From NCBI RefSeq assembly GCF_030249845.1, contig NZ_JANURM010000001.1, positions 83,354-147,353 on the forward strand: 64,000 bases of DNA, written 5' to 3'. A model generated the notes under the pieces. It was given only the letters and a program-made list of their open reading frames with translations, was not told the DNA's origin and made no database searches. Of the stretch, positions 52,301 through 61,735 are shown piece after piece. Within the stretch, counting starts at the first letter, position 1. Each line of letters opens with the position of its first letter. Origin of the DNA: Campylobacter gastrosuis (GTDB lineage Bacteria; Campylobacterota; Campylobacteria; Campylobacterales; Campylobacteraceae). The position numbers were made by a program, and so were the translations under genes.

Positions 52301-52773
52301 GACCTAATCCTTGCAAAGCTTTCTCGTAGGCTCTCACGCATTTTGTAGTTGATATTTTGGCTATCTTTTAGCGAGCGTTCGACCGAACCTTCAATACTGC
52401 TTAAAATTTCAAAAAGCTCGCTCTCCCAAGTGGTTTCATCTTTTTTTGAGTTCATATTTTGAATAAAAGTAAGCTTTCTGCTAGATTGCGAAAGCTCGGC
52501 TAAAAACTCATCTTTTAGGCTCTCATCTTTTAAATTTTCATCGTTTGCTAACTGCCTTAACGCTCTAATTTGCGCGTCAATCTCATCGCAAAATTCCTTG
52601 TATTTTTGCGTTTTATCATCGCTAATTAGCACTAAATTTTGGCGTTTTGGCTCTAAATTTTCATCTTTTAACGCCTCGTTTTTATCAATATTTTGCGTCA
52701 TTTTTGTAATCTGCATATAAAGTGCAAAGCCCACGGCTAGGCAGATTACAAACGCCATTGTTATCTCATTCAT
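52297..52773 (-). CDS. Hypothetical membrane-anchored coiled-coil protein
   Basis: 158 residues: one N-terminal membrane helix (about 4-22) and a charged, helical cytosolic part rich in Lys, Glu, Asp and Asn with coiled-coil character (about 60-150). I do not recognise the family. It overlaps rarD upstream and rseP downstream by 4 bp each, so it is expressed with them. C. jejuni also has a hypothetical gene next to its M50 protease. Confidence 0.75.
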   Translation of the reverse strand: MNEITMAFVICLAVGFALYMQITKMTQNIDKNEALKDENLEPKRQNLVLISDDKTQKYKEFCDEIDAQIRALRQLANDENLKDESLKDEFLAELSQSSRKLTFIQNMNSKKDETTWESELFEILSSIEGSVERSLKDSQNINYKMRESLRESFARIRS

Positions 52774-53657
52774 CTTTTATCCTTTCTTAAATTTATCGCA
52801 CTCTCAATGCTAATTAGGGCGATTGCTGTCCAAATTAGGCAAAATGAGATTAGCTTGTAAGTTTGAAGCTCTTCATTAAAAATCACGACAGCAACTAGCA
52901 TACTTAAAGTCGGCGAAAGATACTGAACGTAAGCTAGGGTGGTTAGCTTCATTCTTGTCGTGGCTGCATTAAACATTACAAGCGGTATAATCGTAACAAT
53001 GCCAGAACAAATCATCAAAAAGCCGTTAAAATCGGCTTTGAAGTGGTTTTGGTCAATGGCAAAAAGATAGAAAAAATACGCCATTGAAATGGGAAAAACT
53101 AGCAGAGTTTCAATAAAAAGCCCCTGCATAGCCGCAACTTTTATAAATTTTCTAATGCCGATATAAATGGCAAACGAAAGTGGCAACATAAGCGAGATAA
53201 ATGGCAAGTCGCCGATACCATAAATTTGCGTTAAAATCGCTAAAAACACGATGAAAATTCCAGCCTTACCGCAAGGTGTGATTTGCTCTTTAAAGACTAA
53301 AAATCCGACAAAAATATTAACAAGTGGATTCATAAAATAGCCCAAACTTGCCTCTAAAATTCGCGAGTTACTTACTGCATAGACGTAAATTAGCCAGTTT
53401 AAGCTAATCATTACGCCACTTAAAAATAGTAAATTTAGGGTTTTTTTGTTTGAAATTAACGCCTTAATCTGCTCAAAACCGCCAGTAAAATAAAAAAACA
53501 TCGCCATACAAACGACTGACCAGATTATTCGGTGAATTAGTATCTCCCACGCCGATACGCCTTGAAAGAGCTTAAAAAATATCGGAAATACGCCCCAAAT
53601 AACAAAAGCACCGATAGCTAAAAAAAAGCCCTTAGTGGCTTCATCTTTATAATTCAT
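52770..53657 (-). CDS. rarD: RarD-type EamA-family permease
   Basis: About 295 residues with ten hydrophobic segments in two EamA halves, and the RarD-specific segments WGVFPIFFKLFQGVSAWEILIHRIIWS and LTTLAYVQYLSPTLSMLVA. Named for a chloramphenicol-sensitive phenotype; the physiological substrate is unknown. ATG 53657 is preferred over TTG three bases upstream because AAGGCG is then at a better distance. Confidence 0.88.
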   Translation of the reverse strand: MNYKDEATKGFFLAIGAFVIWGVFPIFFKLFQGVSAWEILIHRIIWSVVCMAMFFYFTGGFEQIKALISNKKTLNLLFLSGVMISLNWLIYVYAVSNSRILEASLGYFMNPLVNIFVGFLVFKEQITPCGKAGIFIVFLAILTQIYGIGDLPFISLMLPLSFAIYIGIRKFIKVAAMQGLFIETLLVFPISMAYFFYLFAIDQNHFKADFNGFLMICSGIVTIIPLVMFNAATTRMKLTTLAYVQYLSPTLSMLVAVVIFNEELQTYKLISFCLIWTAIALISIESAINLRKDKR

Positions 53658-53732
53658 CAAACGCCTTAAAAATAAAAGGCTGATTATAGTTTTATCTTGT
53701 TTAATAAAGCATAAAAATTAAGCTTTTAATGA

Positions 53733-53738
53733 TATAAT
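53733..53738 (+). promoter_or_regulatory. -10 box for DAHP synthase gene
   Basis: GATATAAT about 36 bp upstream of the ATG; TAAAGG acts as ribosome site. Confidence 0.5.
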
Positions 53739-53773
53739 CGCAACTTTTATAAATTTTAAGTAAAGGTAAAATT

Positions 53774-55114
53774 ATGAGTTGGAGCAAGGATAGTTGGCGA
53801 AAATACAAAATTTTACAACAGCCGACTTATGTAAATCAAGATGAGCTAAAAGAGATTGAAAACAAGCTCTCATCGCTACCACCGCTTGTTTTTGCAGGCG
53901 AGGCTAGAAGGCTAAAAGAGGAGCTAAAAAGGGTTTGTGAGGGCAAGGCGTTTTTGCTTCAAGGTGGCGATTGTGCCGAGAGTTTTTCAAATTTTAGTGC
54001 AAATAACATAAGAGATATGTTTAAGGTAATGCTTCAAATGGCTATCGTTTTAACCTTTGGTGGCAGTATGCCAATTGTCAAGGTCGGACGTGTAGCAGGG
54101 CAGTTTGCAAAGCCTAGAAGTAGCGATTTTGAGGAGATTAATGGGGTTAGTTTGCCTAGTTACAGGGGCGATATTATAAACGGCTTTGAATTTAGCCAAA
54201 ATGCCCGTGTCCCAGACGCAAAACGTATGATTGATGCGTATTATCAATCAGCTTCTACGATGAATTTGCTTCGTGCATTCTCGCGTGGTGGTTTGGCTGA
54301 TTTACACCAAGTGCATAAGTGGAATTTAGGCTTTACAAAAAGGGCTGAGATTAATGAAAAATACGCCGAGCTAACCGATAGTTTAAGCAAGACTTTGGCG
54401 TTTATGCAAGCTTGCGGTATGACATCTGAAAATACGCCAATTTTAAGCCAAACGTCATTTTACACATCGCACGAAGCCTTGCTTTTGCCTTACGAAGAGG
54501 CACTTACTCGCGAGGATAGCCTAAGTGGCGAGTGGTATGACTGCTCGGCACATATGCTTTGGATAGGCGAAAGGACGCGTGGGGTTGATGACGCTCACGT
54601 GCATTTTTTAAGTGGGGTTAAAAACCCAGTCGGCGTTAAAATCGGACCAAGTGCAAGTGCTGATGATATTAAAAAAATAGCTAAAATTTTAAATCCGCAA
54701 AACGAGGCTGGACGGCTAAATATCATCATCAGAATGGGTGCTGATAAGATAGGCGATAAACTGCCAAATCTGCTAAAAGAGCTAAAAAGCGAGGGGCTAA
54801 ATATTGTTTATAGCATTGACCCAATGCACGGCAACACGACAAAGGCGACAAATGGCTACAAGACGCGTGAATTTGGTAAAATTTTAAGCGAAGTAAGAAG
54901 CTTTTTTGAAATTTCACGAAGCGAGGGTGTTTATCCGGGCGGAATTCATCTTGAAATGACCGGTCAAGATGTGACAGAATGCACAGGCGGCGCATTTAAC
55001 GTAACAGAGCAGAGCCTAAAAGAGCGATATGAAACGCAGTGCGACCCAAGATTAAATGCAGACCAAGCACTTGAACTTGCATTTTTAGTCGCTGATTTTT
55101 TGAAAAAAGCGTGA
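53774..55114 (+). CDS. Class II 3-deoxy-7-phosphoheptulonate (DAHP) synthase
   Basis: A 446-residue enzyme of the plant-like class II family: [13 protein letters not shown] (metal-binding Cys), [13 protein letters not shown] (phosphoenolpyruvate-binding Arg), [19 protein letters not shown] and [27 protein letters not shown] (metal His) and [18 protein letters not shown]. It condenses phosphoenolpyruvate with erythrose 4-phosphate, the first step to chorismate. Its own promoter precedes it and a strong bidirectional terminator follows. Confidence 0.95.
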   Translation: MSWSKDSWRKYKILQQPTYVNQDELKEIENKLSSLPPLVFAGEARRLKEELKRVCEGKAFLLQGGDCAESFSNFSANNIRDMFKVMLQMAIVLTFGGSMPIVKVGRVAGQFAKPRSSDFEEINGVSLPSYRGDIINGFEFSQNARVPDAKRMIDAYYQSASTMNLLRAFSRGGLADLHQVHKWNLGFTKRAEINEKYAELTDSLSKTLAFMQACGMTSENTPILSQTSFYTSHEALLLPYEEALTREDSLSGEWYDCSAHMLWIGERTRGVDDAHVHFLSGVKNPVGVKIGPSASADDIKKIAKILNPQNEAGRLNIIIRMGADKIGDKLPNLLKELKSEGLNIVYSIDPMHGNTTKATNGYKTREFGKILSEVRSFFEISRSEGVYPGGIHLEMTGQDVTECTGGAFNVTEQSLKERYETQCDPRLNADQALELAFLVADFLKKA

Positions 55115-55142
55115 ATTTTCAAGGCAAAAAGCCTTGAAAATT
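55114..55142. terminator. Bidirectional terminator between DAHP synthase and cjaA
   Basis: AATTTTCAAGGC-AAAAA-GCCTTGAAAATT, a perfect 12-bp stem with A and T flanks serving both convergent genes. Confidence 0.85.
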
Positions 55143-55145
55143 TCA

Positions 55146-55988
55146 CTAAATTTTACCGCCTTCAACGACAACTGACTCAGGGTCAATATCATCGCCATAG
55201 ACGCTTTTTAGCGTAGCATCGTAATCTTTGTGAAAGAAATTTTCTTTGCCAAGCTCAATAATTTCGTTATTTAGCCAGTCAAGCAGTGCTTTGTTGCCCT
55301 TTTGCACGGCTGGTGCGATGACGTCCTTATCGCCAAAGCTGTCAATGCCGACTTTAAAGCCCGGATTTTCTTTAACCCACGCAAAAAGCAGGGTGTTATC
55401 GTGCGATAAAGCGTCGCCTCTGCCATCAAGTAAGGCAGCAAAGGTTTCAGTGTTTTGATCAAATTTCACAAGCTCAATCTCTGGGTGATTTTTCGTAAAA
55501 TACGCATCTGCTGTCGTGCCTTTATTTACGATTAGCTTTTTGCCTTTAAGCTGTGAAATGTCGGTGATTACGCCATTTTGTGGGCTTACCACGCCAAGCG
55601 AAACCTTCATATAAGGCAGCGCAAAATCAACGATTTTTGAACGCTCAGGGGTTTGCGTGAAGTTTGCTAAGATTATATCAACCTTATTTGCGACTAAAAA
55701 TTCAGCCCTGCTAGCAGCCTCAACAAGCTCAAATTTTACCTTGCTCTCATCGCCAAGCAAATCCTTTGTGATACGCTTTGCAAAATAGACATCATAGCCT
55801 TGATTTTTGCCATCTTTATCCACAAAGCCAAATGGTGGCTTATCGCTAAAAACGCCGATACGAACAAAGCCTTGCTCTTTGATTTTAGCCACGCTATCAA
55901 GCTGTTTAGCGTCAGCGACCTTATCCTCACCGCAACCCGTTAGAAAGACGGCAGCGATGATTGCCAAAAATGAAAAAAACTTTTTCAC
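55146..55988 (-). CDS. cjaA: CjaA-type amino acid (cysteine) ABC transporter binding protein
   Basis: A 280-residue type II solute receptor with a lipobox (FLTGC, C19). The mature chain closely follows CjaA: FVRIGVFSDKPPFGFVDKDG, DIILANFTQTPERSKIVDF, GTTADAYFTKNHPEI, FDQNTETFAALLDGRGDAL and the end SVVVEGGKI. C. jejuni CjaA binds cysteine and is an immunodominant surface antigen. Its probable ATPase and permeases (57355-59391) are on the same strand but separated by two unrelated genes. Confidence 0.92.
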   Translation of the reverse strand: MKKFFSFLAIIAAVFLTGCGEDKVADAKQLDSVAKIKEQGFVRIGVFSDKPPFGFVDKDGKNQGYDVYFAKRITKDLLGDESKVKFELVEAASRAEFLVANKVDIILANFTQTPERSKIVDFALPYMKVSLGVVSPQNGVITDISQLKGKKLIVNKGTTADAYFTKNHPEIELVKFDQNTETFAALLDGRGDALSHDNTLLFAWVKENPGFKVGIDSFGDKDVIAPAVQKGNKALLDWLNNEIIELGKENFFHKDYDATLKSVYGDDIDPESVVVEGGKI

Positions 55989-56068
55989 TCTTTCTCTTTT
56001 AAAATAAAATGGGATTTGATTTATACTTTAAATTTTATAAAAATAAGATAAAATGAGCCTTTTTTAAA

Positions 56069-56392
56069 TTATCTTATTTTAATAACCATTTCAGGCTCAT
56101 CTCTTAGCTCATAATCGCCACTATCTCTAAAATCTCTTAAATAATCCCTACGCTTGTAACCACTATCTCTAAACGGCTCTTTGATTACGATATATGTATC
56201 AAATCTTGAATTTATATCGCCATTATACTCATCATCGTAAAAACTTTGACGCCTATCATCGTTGTAATAGCTATATCTATCTTTTTTATAATGTTTCTTT
56301 TTTGGCACGAGAATAATCGTGTCATCGTTTCGGTAATCATCATATGCCACTCCAAATGTAAAAAGCATTATTGCGACTAAGAAAATTTTCAT
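56069..56392 (-). CDS. Hypothetical secreted Asp/Tyr/Arg-rich protein
   Basis: 107 residues with a signal peptide (about 1-16, cleaved near VAYDD). The mature part is very rich in Asp, Tyr and Arg/Lys (KDRYSYYNDDRRQSFYDDEYN, RDYLRDFRDSGDYELRD) and likely disordered. AAGGAGC ribosome site. No family recognised. Convergent with nothing; it is divergent from the CsgG-like gene and could be its partner. Confidence 0.65.
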   Translation of the reverse strand: MKIFLVAIMLFTFGVAYDDYRNDDTIILVPKKKHYKKDRYSYYNDDRRQSFYDDEYNGDINSRFDTYIVIKEPFRDSGYKRRDYLRDFRDSGDYELRDEPEMVIKIR

Positions 56393-56519
56393 TTTTTGCT
56401 CCTTGTAAAGAAAATTTTTAAATATTATTGCTATGTAAATAAAATATCATTTAAACAAAAGCAAAATTTTAGTTTTTTTAGTTAAAATTGTCAAAATTTA
56501 TTTTAAACGAGGGGTAAAA

Positions 56520-57326
56520 ATGTCTTTATCTGTAAAAGCAACCGTTGCTGGTCTATCTTTAATGGCTATGTTAAGTGGCTGTATGTCTTCAATGAATATG
56601 GGTGGCGGTAAAACTGTCGCTACTGGCTCAGCTGGTGGCGAGAATGCACAAAATGCAAATTCTCAACTTGAAAGATGCTCTCAATCATTGGGGACATTAA
56701 CAATATACGAAGATAGGGATTCTGACTGGTATAGCGTATTAACAAGAGATTATCGCTTAACTTCAACCGTGCCAGTTATTAGGCTTTTAGCACAGCAGTC
56801 AAATTGTTTTGTTATAGTTGAGCGTGGCAAGGCTATGAACCAAATGATGGAGGAGCGTGCTTTGATGAAATCTGGCGAACTTAGAAAGAACTCAAATTTT
56901 AAAAAAGGACAAATGGTAGCGGCTGATTACACGGTTACTCCAAGCATAACATTTAGTTCAGGCAACACAGGCGGTATAGGCGGTGTTGTTGGTGCTTTAT
57001 TTGGCGGTATTGCTGGTGCCGTCGCTGGTGGCGTTCAAACTGCTGAGGCTGGCACTGTTTTAACACTTATAGAAAACAGATCAGGTGTTCAATTAGCAGC
57101 AGCTGAGGGTAGTGCAAGCAATATGGACTTTGCAGGTCTTGGTGGACTGTTTGGTAGCAGTGCAGGTGGTGCACTTGGTGCTTACTCAAAAACTCCACAA
57201 GGTAAGGTCATAGTCGCTGCATTTACAGATTCTATGAATAACCTAATTAAGGCTGTCAAAAACTACAAAGCACAAAGCGTAAAAGGCGGTCTTGGTGCTG
57301 GTGGGACGCTGAAAGTCTCTGATTAA
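56520..57326 (+). CDS. CsgG-like outer-membrane lipoprotein
   Basis: 268 residues with a lipobox (MLSGC, C21). The mature part follows CsgG/curli-assembly-type proteins: LGTLTIYEDRDSDWYSVL, TVPVIRLLAQQSNCFVIVERGKAMNQMMEERAL, ADYTVTPSITFSS, and a glycine-rich stretch (GGIGGVVGALFGGIAGAVAGGVQ) where CsgG has membrane strands. The C-terminal region SNMDFAGLGGLFGSSAGGALGAY matches the usual CsgG-like end. No curli subunit genes are nearby, so it may export or anchor another surface polymer. Confidence 0.78.
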   Translation: MSLSVKATVAGLSLMAMLSGCMSSMNMGGGKTVATGSAGGENAQNANSQLERCSQSLGTLTIYEDRDSDWYSVLTRDYRLTSTVPVIRLLAQQSNCFVIVERGKAMNQMMEERALMKSGELRKNSNFKKGQMVAADYTVTPSITFSSGNTGGIGGVVGALFGGIAGAVAGGVQTAEAGTVLTLIENRSGVQLAAAEGSASNMDFAGLGGLFGSSAGGALGAYSKTPQGKVIVAAFTDSMNNLIKAVKNYKAQSVKGGLGAGGTLKVSD

Positions 57327-57331
57327 TCATT

Positions 57332-57356
57332 AAAAGTCCGATTTATTCGGACTTTT
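57332..57356. terminator. Bidirectional terminator
   Basis: AAAAGTCCGA and TCGGACTTTT pair around a short AT loop between the convergent CsgG-like and ABC ATPase genes. Confidence 0.85.
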
Positions 57357-58086
57357 AAAAACTAAATAGATTTAAAAATTTCTTTGCTCTTTCGCTTTTG
57401 GGGCTGGTAAAAAACTCATCTGGTGTGCTAATTTCTACAATCTGTCCAGCGTCCATAAATACGATTTTATCGGCAACCGCACGTGCAAAGCCCATCTCGT
57501 GAGTGACAATTAGCATAGTCATCCCGTCCTTTGCTAAATTTATAATCACATCTAAAACTTCACGCACGATCTCTGGATCAAGTGCTGCTGTGACCTCGTC
57601 AAATAGCATAAGTTCTGGCTTCATACAAAGGCTTCTAACAATGGCTATTCGTTGCTTTTGACCGCCTGAAAGCTCACGAGGACGTGCAAATTTCTTATCC
57701 TTTAAGCCGACCTTTTCAAGCCACATATCAGCCTCACGCTCCACTTCATCACGGTTTCGTTTTTGTGCTTTTAGTGGTGCTAAAATGATATTTTCTATCA
57801 CATTTAAATGCTCAAAAAGCTCGTAATGCTGAAAGACCATACCGACTTTTTGACGCATTTTTGTCCAGTTTTTATAGTCCTTTGTAACCACTTCGCCGTC
57901 AATTACAATCTCGCCACTTTGGATATTTTCAAGTCCGTTTATAGTGCGTAAAGTCGTTGATTTACCACAGCCTGAGGGTCCAAGCAAGACGATGACTTCG
58001 CCACGATTTACGCTTAAATTTATATCCTTTAAGGCTTGTGTTTGCTCATAAAATTTATTTACATTTTTTAACTCTAAAATTTTCAT
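57355..58086 (-). CDS. Polar amino acid ABC transporter ATPase
   Basis: About 243 residues. I start at ATG 58086 (MKILELKNVNKFYE); the longer frame runs into the permease gene. Walker A LGPSGCGKST, signature LSGGQKQR and Walker B MLFDEVTAALDPE (the Val in DEVTAALD is typical of GlnQ-like ATPases) are present. With the two permeases upstream and most likely CjaA it forms a type I amino acid importer. Confidence 0.93.
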   Translation of the reverse strand: MKILELKNVNKFYEQTQALKDINLSVNRGEVIVLLGPSGCGKSTTLRTINGLENIQSGEIVIDGEVVTKDYKNWTKMRQKVGMVFQHYELFEHLNVIENIILAPLKAQKRNRDEVEREADMWLEKVGLKDKKFARPRELSGGQKQRIAIVRSLCMKPELMLFDEVTAALDPEIVREVLDVIINLAKDGMTMLIVTHEMGFARAVADKIVFMDAGQIVEISTPDEFFTSPKSERAKKFLNLFSF

Positions 58087-58088
58087 CT

Positions 58089-58754
58089 CTACTCCCAACG
58101 GCGCTCTAACTTTTGCGATAATTTTGATATCGGATAGCAAATTATAAAATATAAAAAGAATATAAAGCCATAAATCCAAAAAGGTGCTAGATTATCGCTA
58201 AAAACGTGCCTTTCTATGATTTGCTGACCGACTTTTACGACTTCAATTACGCCGATTAATACCACGATTGAGGTTGTTTTTATCATTCTGCTAAGCAAAT
58301 TTACAGCACCCGGCACCAAGCGCCTTGTAGCAAGTGGTATGATGATATAAATGTAAATTTGAAGCCTGTTTAGCCCAAGCGAAGTCGCGCTCTCAAACTG
58401 GTGCTTTGGTATAGAAACGACGGCACCTCTAACGATATCCATCATCTCAAAAATTCCCCAAATGCTAAACACGACAAGCGAGGCACCAAATGCACTTAAA
58501 TGCAAATTTAACGCACGTGCTAAACCAAAATAAAATATAAAAAGCCAGACGATTGTTGGCATTATCCGCACGATTTCAAGGCAAATTTTAAGAGTGGCGT
58601 ATAAAAATCGGTTTTTTAGGCTCATTAAAACGCCTAAAATCAGTCCGCCAAAAACTGAGATGATGATTGAAAGGATTGAAATTTCAAGGCTTATGAGAAG
58701 TCCTTCGCCAAGTCTAAGCAAATTTTGGGCGTTAAAAAGCACACTATCTTGCAC
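58089..58754 (-). CDS. Amino acid ABC transporter permease (second)
   Basis: About 221 residues, five or so helices, His/Glu/polar uptake permease family with the EAA loop (SATSLGLNRLQIYIYIIIPLATRRLVPG). I prefer GTG 58754, which has AAAGGAG 5 bases before it, over TTG 58769, whose own position overlaps that ribosome site. It overlaps the first permease gene by a few bases. Confidence 0.9.
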   Translation of the reverse strand: MQDSVLFNAQNLLRLGEGLLISLEISILSIIISVFGGLILGVLMSLKNRFLYATLKICLEIVRIMPTIVWLFIFYFGLARALNLHLSAFGASLVVFSIWGIFEMMDIVRGAVVSIPKHQFESATSLGLNRLQIYIYIIIPLATRRLVPGAVNLLSRMIKTTSIVVLIGVIEVVKVGQQIIERHVFSDNLAPFWIYGFIFFLYFIICYPISKLSQKLERRWE

Positions 58755-59391
58755 GAACTCTCCTTTCAAGTAGCGAAAGCACCAGCGAAATTGGCAAAAT
58801 GATGACTAGATAGCTAATAACAAGCATAAACAACGCCTCGTCCGTTTTGTAATAAAGCCCGATTAAATCCTTTGCAACATAGACCAAATCAGCAAGGGCG
58901 ACAATGCTAACGATTGAGGTTTCTTTAAGCAAGAAAATCACGTTTGCAGCGATGCTAGGTAGCGAAACGCTAAACGCTTGTGGCGTGATTATGTGGTATA
59001 AAATTTGCACCTGATTTAGCCCAAGACTAAGCCCAGCTTCAATCTGACTCTTTCTAACCGCCTCATACCCAAGCCTAAAACTCTCAGCCATATAACTACC
59101 GCCTAAAAACGCTAAACCGATGACAGCACAGCTAAACGAGCTAATGCTAACGCCAAGCTTTGGCAGTCCGTAGTATAAAAAGAAAAGCTGGATTAAAAGC
59201 GGTGTGTTGCGGCTTAGCTCAACGTAGCCATTTACGAGCGGGATTAGAAATTTTACCTTATAATACCGCACCGACATACAAAAAATGCCTATTACGATTG
59301 AAAAGAAAATCCCTAAAAATGCAAGTTTGAGCGTTAAAATCCCAGCCTTAACATACATAGGATAAAACTCGCTAATAAACTCAAAATCCAT
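58744..59391 (-). CDS. Amino acid ABC transporter permease (first)
   Basis: 215 residues with the family EAA loop (EAGLSLGLNQVQILYHIITPQAFSVSLPS) and helices on either side; the N-terminal part contains YVELSRNTPLLIQLFFLYYGLP, typical of GlnP/HisM permeases. First gene of the permease-permease-ATPase run. Together with CjaA it likely takes up cysteine or cystine. Confidence 0.91.
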   Translation of the reverse strand: MDFEFISEFYPMYVKAGILTLKLAFLGIFFSIVIGIFCMSVRYYKVKFLIPLVNGYVELSRNTPLLIQLFFLYYGLPKLGVSISSFSCAVIGLAFLGGSYMAESFRLGYEAVRKSQIEAGLSLGLNQVQILYHIITPQAFSVSLPSIAANVIFLLKETSIVSIVALADLVYVAKDLIGLYYKTDEALFMLVISYLVIILPISLVLSLLERRVRAR

Positions 59392-59483
59392 AAAATTCCA
59401 CTTCTAAATTTTCTAAAAGTGTGATTGTAGCTAAAAAATGCTAATTTATGCTAAAATGAGCGTTTTTAAAATTTGGAGTTTTT

Positions 59484-59732
59484 ATGGATATTTTTCAGAT
59501 TATCGGATTTTTGGGTATGCTTTGTATTGTTGGGGCGTATTTTTTGCTTCAACTTGGCAAGATTAATGCAGAAAATTTAGCCTATCAATACATAAATTTG
59601 GCTGGTGCGATTTTACTCATCATCTCGCTTTTAGTGCATTTTAATCTTGGGTCATTTTTGATTGAAGTTTTTTGGATTTTTATAACAATTTTTGGGATTT
59701 TTAAAATTTACAAACAAAGGATAAAGCGATGA
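59484..59732 (+). CDS. Small membrane protein of the CBU_0592 type
   Basis: 82 residues with three hydrophobic helices and a basic C-terminal tail (KIYKQRIKR). The pattern GFLGMLCIVGAYFLLQ and YQYINLAGAILLIISL fits the CBU_0592 family of unknown function. It overlaps the agmatine deiminase start (ATGA), so it is cotranscribed with the putrescine genes. Confidence 0.75.
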   Translation: MDIFQIIGFLGMLCIVGAYFLLQLGKINAENLAYQYINLAGAILLIISLLVHFNLGSFLIEVFWIFITIFGIFKIYKQRIKR

Positions 59733-60778
59733 TTAGAGCATTTGGCGAGTGGGAGAAGCAAGAGTGCTTACTCTTATCTTTACCGCATAAAAACACCGAT
59801 TGGCAGCCATATTTAGATGAAATTTTAGCTAGCTACGAAGAGCTTGTAGGGGCTATTACGCCATATCAAAAGTGCGTTTTAATCTGTCCGGATACGCAAA
59901 TTTTAGAGCGTTTTAAGAAATTTTCTAACTGCGAATTTTTAAAGATTGCCACCGATGATACGTGGATTAGGGACTATGGTATGATTGATGTTTTGTGTAG
60001 TGGCGCTATAAAAAGCTACGATTTTAGCTTTAACGCTTGGGGTAATAAATTTAAAAGTAGCAACGATAATGCCGTAAATACTGCATTAAACGCGCATTTT
60101 AAGGGCGAGCTAGAAAGCGTTGATATGGTGCTTGAAGGCGGTAGCGTGGATTTTAACGGTGAGGGCGTTTTGCTTACGACTGAGCATTGTTTGCTAAATG
60201 AAAATCGCAATCCAAGCCTAAATAAGAGCCAAATTGAAGCAAAATTAAGTGAGCTTTTTGGCTTAAAACGCACGATTTGGCTAAAAAATGGCTTCATAAA
60301 GGGTGATGATACCGATCATCACATTGATACACTGGCTCGTTTTATCACGCCTGATACGATAGCTTACGCAAGTTGCGATGATCGTGCTGATGAGCATTTT
60401 AACGAGCTAAATGCGATGAGAGCCGAGCTTGAAAATACCGGCTTTAAGCTACTTGCTCTGCCGCTGCCTAGCCCGAAATTTTATGATGATAAAAGGCTTG
60501 GCTGCACCTATACAAATTTTATATTTATAAACAACGCTCTAATCGTGCCAACTTACGATGATAAAAACGATAAAATCGTGCTTGAAATACTGCAAAATGC
60601 CCTGCCAAATCACAAGGTAATTGGCGTAAATTCGCTCGTTTTTGTCCGCCAAAACGGCTCACTTCACTGCTCGTCACAAAACAAGTATCACGCTTTTGCG
60701 AAGCAAAATGTTTCTAGCGAAGCGAAAAACAAGCGAAGCGGTGCCGACAGGCAGGTTTTTAGCGAAGCGGGAGAATAG
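59729..60778 (+). CDS. aguA: Agmatine deiminase with a repeat-derived C-terminal extension
   Basis: A 349-residue enzyme converting agmatine to N-carbamoylputrescine. Guanidine-modifying fold motifs: DDTWIRDYGM, VLEGGSVDFNGEG, DDTDHHIDTLARF and catalytic GSLHC with C314. In relatives the chain ends a few residues after this cysteine. Here about 30 extra residues (from roughly KYHAFAKQNVSSEAK to the end) are coded by the hairpin repeat family also seen at 34135-34300, rich in GCGAAGC. The catalytic core is untouched, so the enzyme may still work. N-carbamoylputrescine is used by AguB at 61732. Confidence 0.93.
   Translation: MIRAFGEWEKQECLLLSLPHKNTDWQPYLDEILASYEELVGAITPYQKCVLICPDTQILERFKKFSNCEFLKIATDDTWIRDYGMIDVLCSGAIKSYDFSFNAWGNKFKSSNDNAVNTALNAHFKGELESVDMVLEGGSVDFNGEGVLLTTEHCLLNENRNPSLNKSQIEAKLSELFGLKRTIWLKNGFIKGDDTDHHIDTLARFITPDTIAYASCDDRADEHFNELNAMRAELENTGFKLLALPLPSPKFYDDKRLGCTYTNFIFINNALIVPTYDDKNDKIVLEILQNALPNHKVIGVNSLVFVRQNGSLHCSSQNKYHAFAKQNVSSEAKNKRSGADRQVFSEAGE
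60691..60775. repeat. Hairpin repeat copy within aguA 3' end
   Basis: Contains TTTTGC-GAA-GCAAAA, then ATGTTTCTAGCGAAGCG and ACAAGCGAAGCG, the reverse complement of the units at 34135-34300 with small changes. It adds the C-terminal tail of the deiminase. Confidence 0.75.
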
Positions 60779-60787
60779 ATTTGCAAG

Positions 60788-61735
60788 ATGAAATTAGCCA
60801 AAACAAATCCATTTTTGCTTAAAAAAATAGCCGTGATTACGGCCGGACTTACCGCTGTAATTTTGGCGATTTTTAAATTTATAGCCGGATTTTTAAGCGG
60901 TTCGGTTTCGGTGATGAGCTCAGCCATTGACTCTATGCTTGATTGCTTGGTTTCGTTTTTAAATTTCTTAGCACTTAAAAAATCAAGCGATGCGCCAAAT
61001 GCGAAATTTAACTACGGATACGGCAAACTTGAAGCACTCTCATCGCTCTTTGAGGGCGTTTTTATCGTTGGTATCGGACTTTTTATCCTTTATCAAAGCG
61101 TTAAGAAAATTTTTATACCAGAGCAAAATTTTGATGTTAGTATCGGACTTTATGTTATGCTAGTTTCGCTCATACTAACTGGTGCTTTGATACTATTTTT
61201 AAACAAAATCGCAACCCTAACAAACAACCTAATTATCAAAGCAGACGCACTTCACTACAAAAGCGACTTTTATTCAAACCTAGCCATCATCATCGCTCTA
61301 ATCGTGATAAAATTTACTGGCTTTGTATTAATTGACGCGATTTTAGGCATAGTAATTAGCATTTATATCATCTACTCGGCAATCTCGCTCATACGCGAAG
61401 GGGTGCTAATTTTGCTTGATGCTGCCCTGCCTAGCCAGATCATAAACGAAGTGGTGCAAATTATCCTTTCAAAGCCTGAAATTTCAAGCTTTCACTACCT
61501 AAAAAGTCGCCAAAGCGGAGCTTACACATATCTAAGCTACCACCTAGTTTTTAACGGCAACTTTTCGCTTTTAAAGGCGCACGAAATTTCAGATGAGATC
61601 ACAAAAGAGATAAAAGCTAGGTTTAATGATAAAATTTGGATAATCACGCCAGAGCTTGACCCAGTTGATGATAGCGGTGGCGAAAATCACGGCAACGACG
61701 AGCGTTGCGTAATATCAAATAAAGGAGAAAAATGA
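60788..61735 (+). CDS. fieF: Cation diffusion facilitator (FieF-like metal exporter)
   Basis: A 315-residue CDF transporter with six helices. The metal site uses Asp-x3-Asp in helix 2 (SAIDSMLDC) and His-x3-Asp in helix 5 (ADALHYKSDFYSN), the D/D/H/D set of FieF-type iron/zinc exporters. A cytosolic domain (about 215-300) ends DSGGENHGNDERC. Located between the two putrescine genes; the AguB ribosome site lies within its 3' end. Confidence 0.9.
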   Translation: MKLAKTNPFLLKKIAVITAGLTAVILAIFKFIAGFLSGSVSVMSSAIDSMLDCLVSFLNFLALKKSSDAPNAKFNYGYGKLEALSSLFEGVFIVGIGLFILYQSVKKIFIPEQNFDVSIGLYVMLVSLILTGALILFLNKIATLTNNLIIKADALHYKSDFYSNLAIIIALIVIKFTGFVLIDAILGIVISIYIIYSAISLIREGVLILLDAALPSQIINEVVQIILSKPEISSFHYLKSRQSGAYTYLSYHLVFNGNFSLLKAHEISDEITKEIKARFNDKIWIITPELDPVDDSGGENHGNDERCVISNKGEK

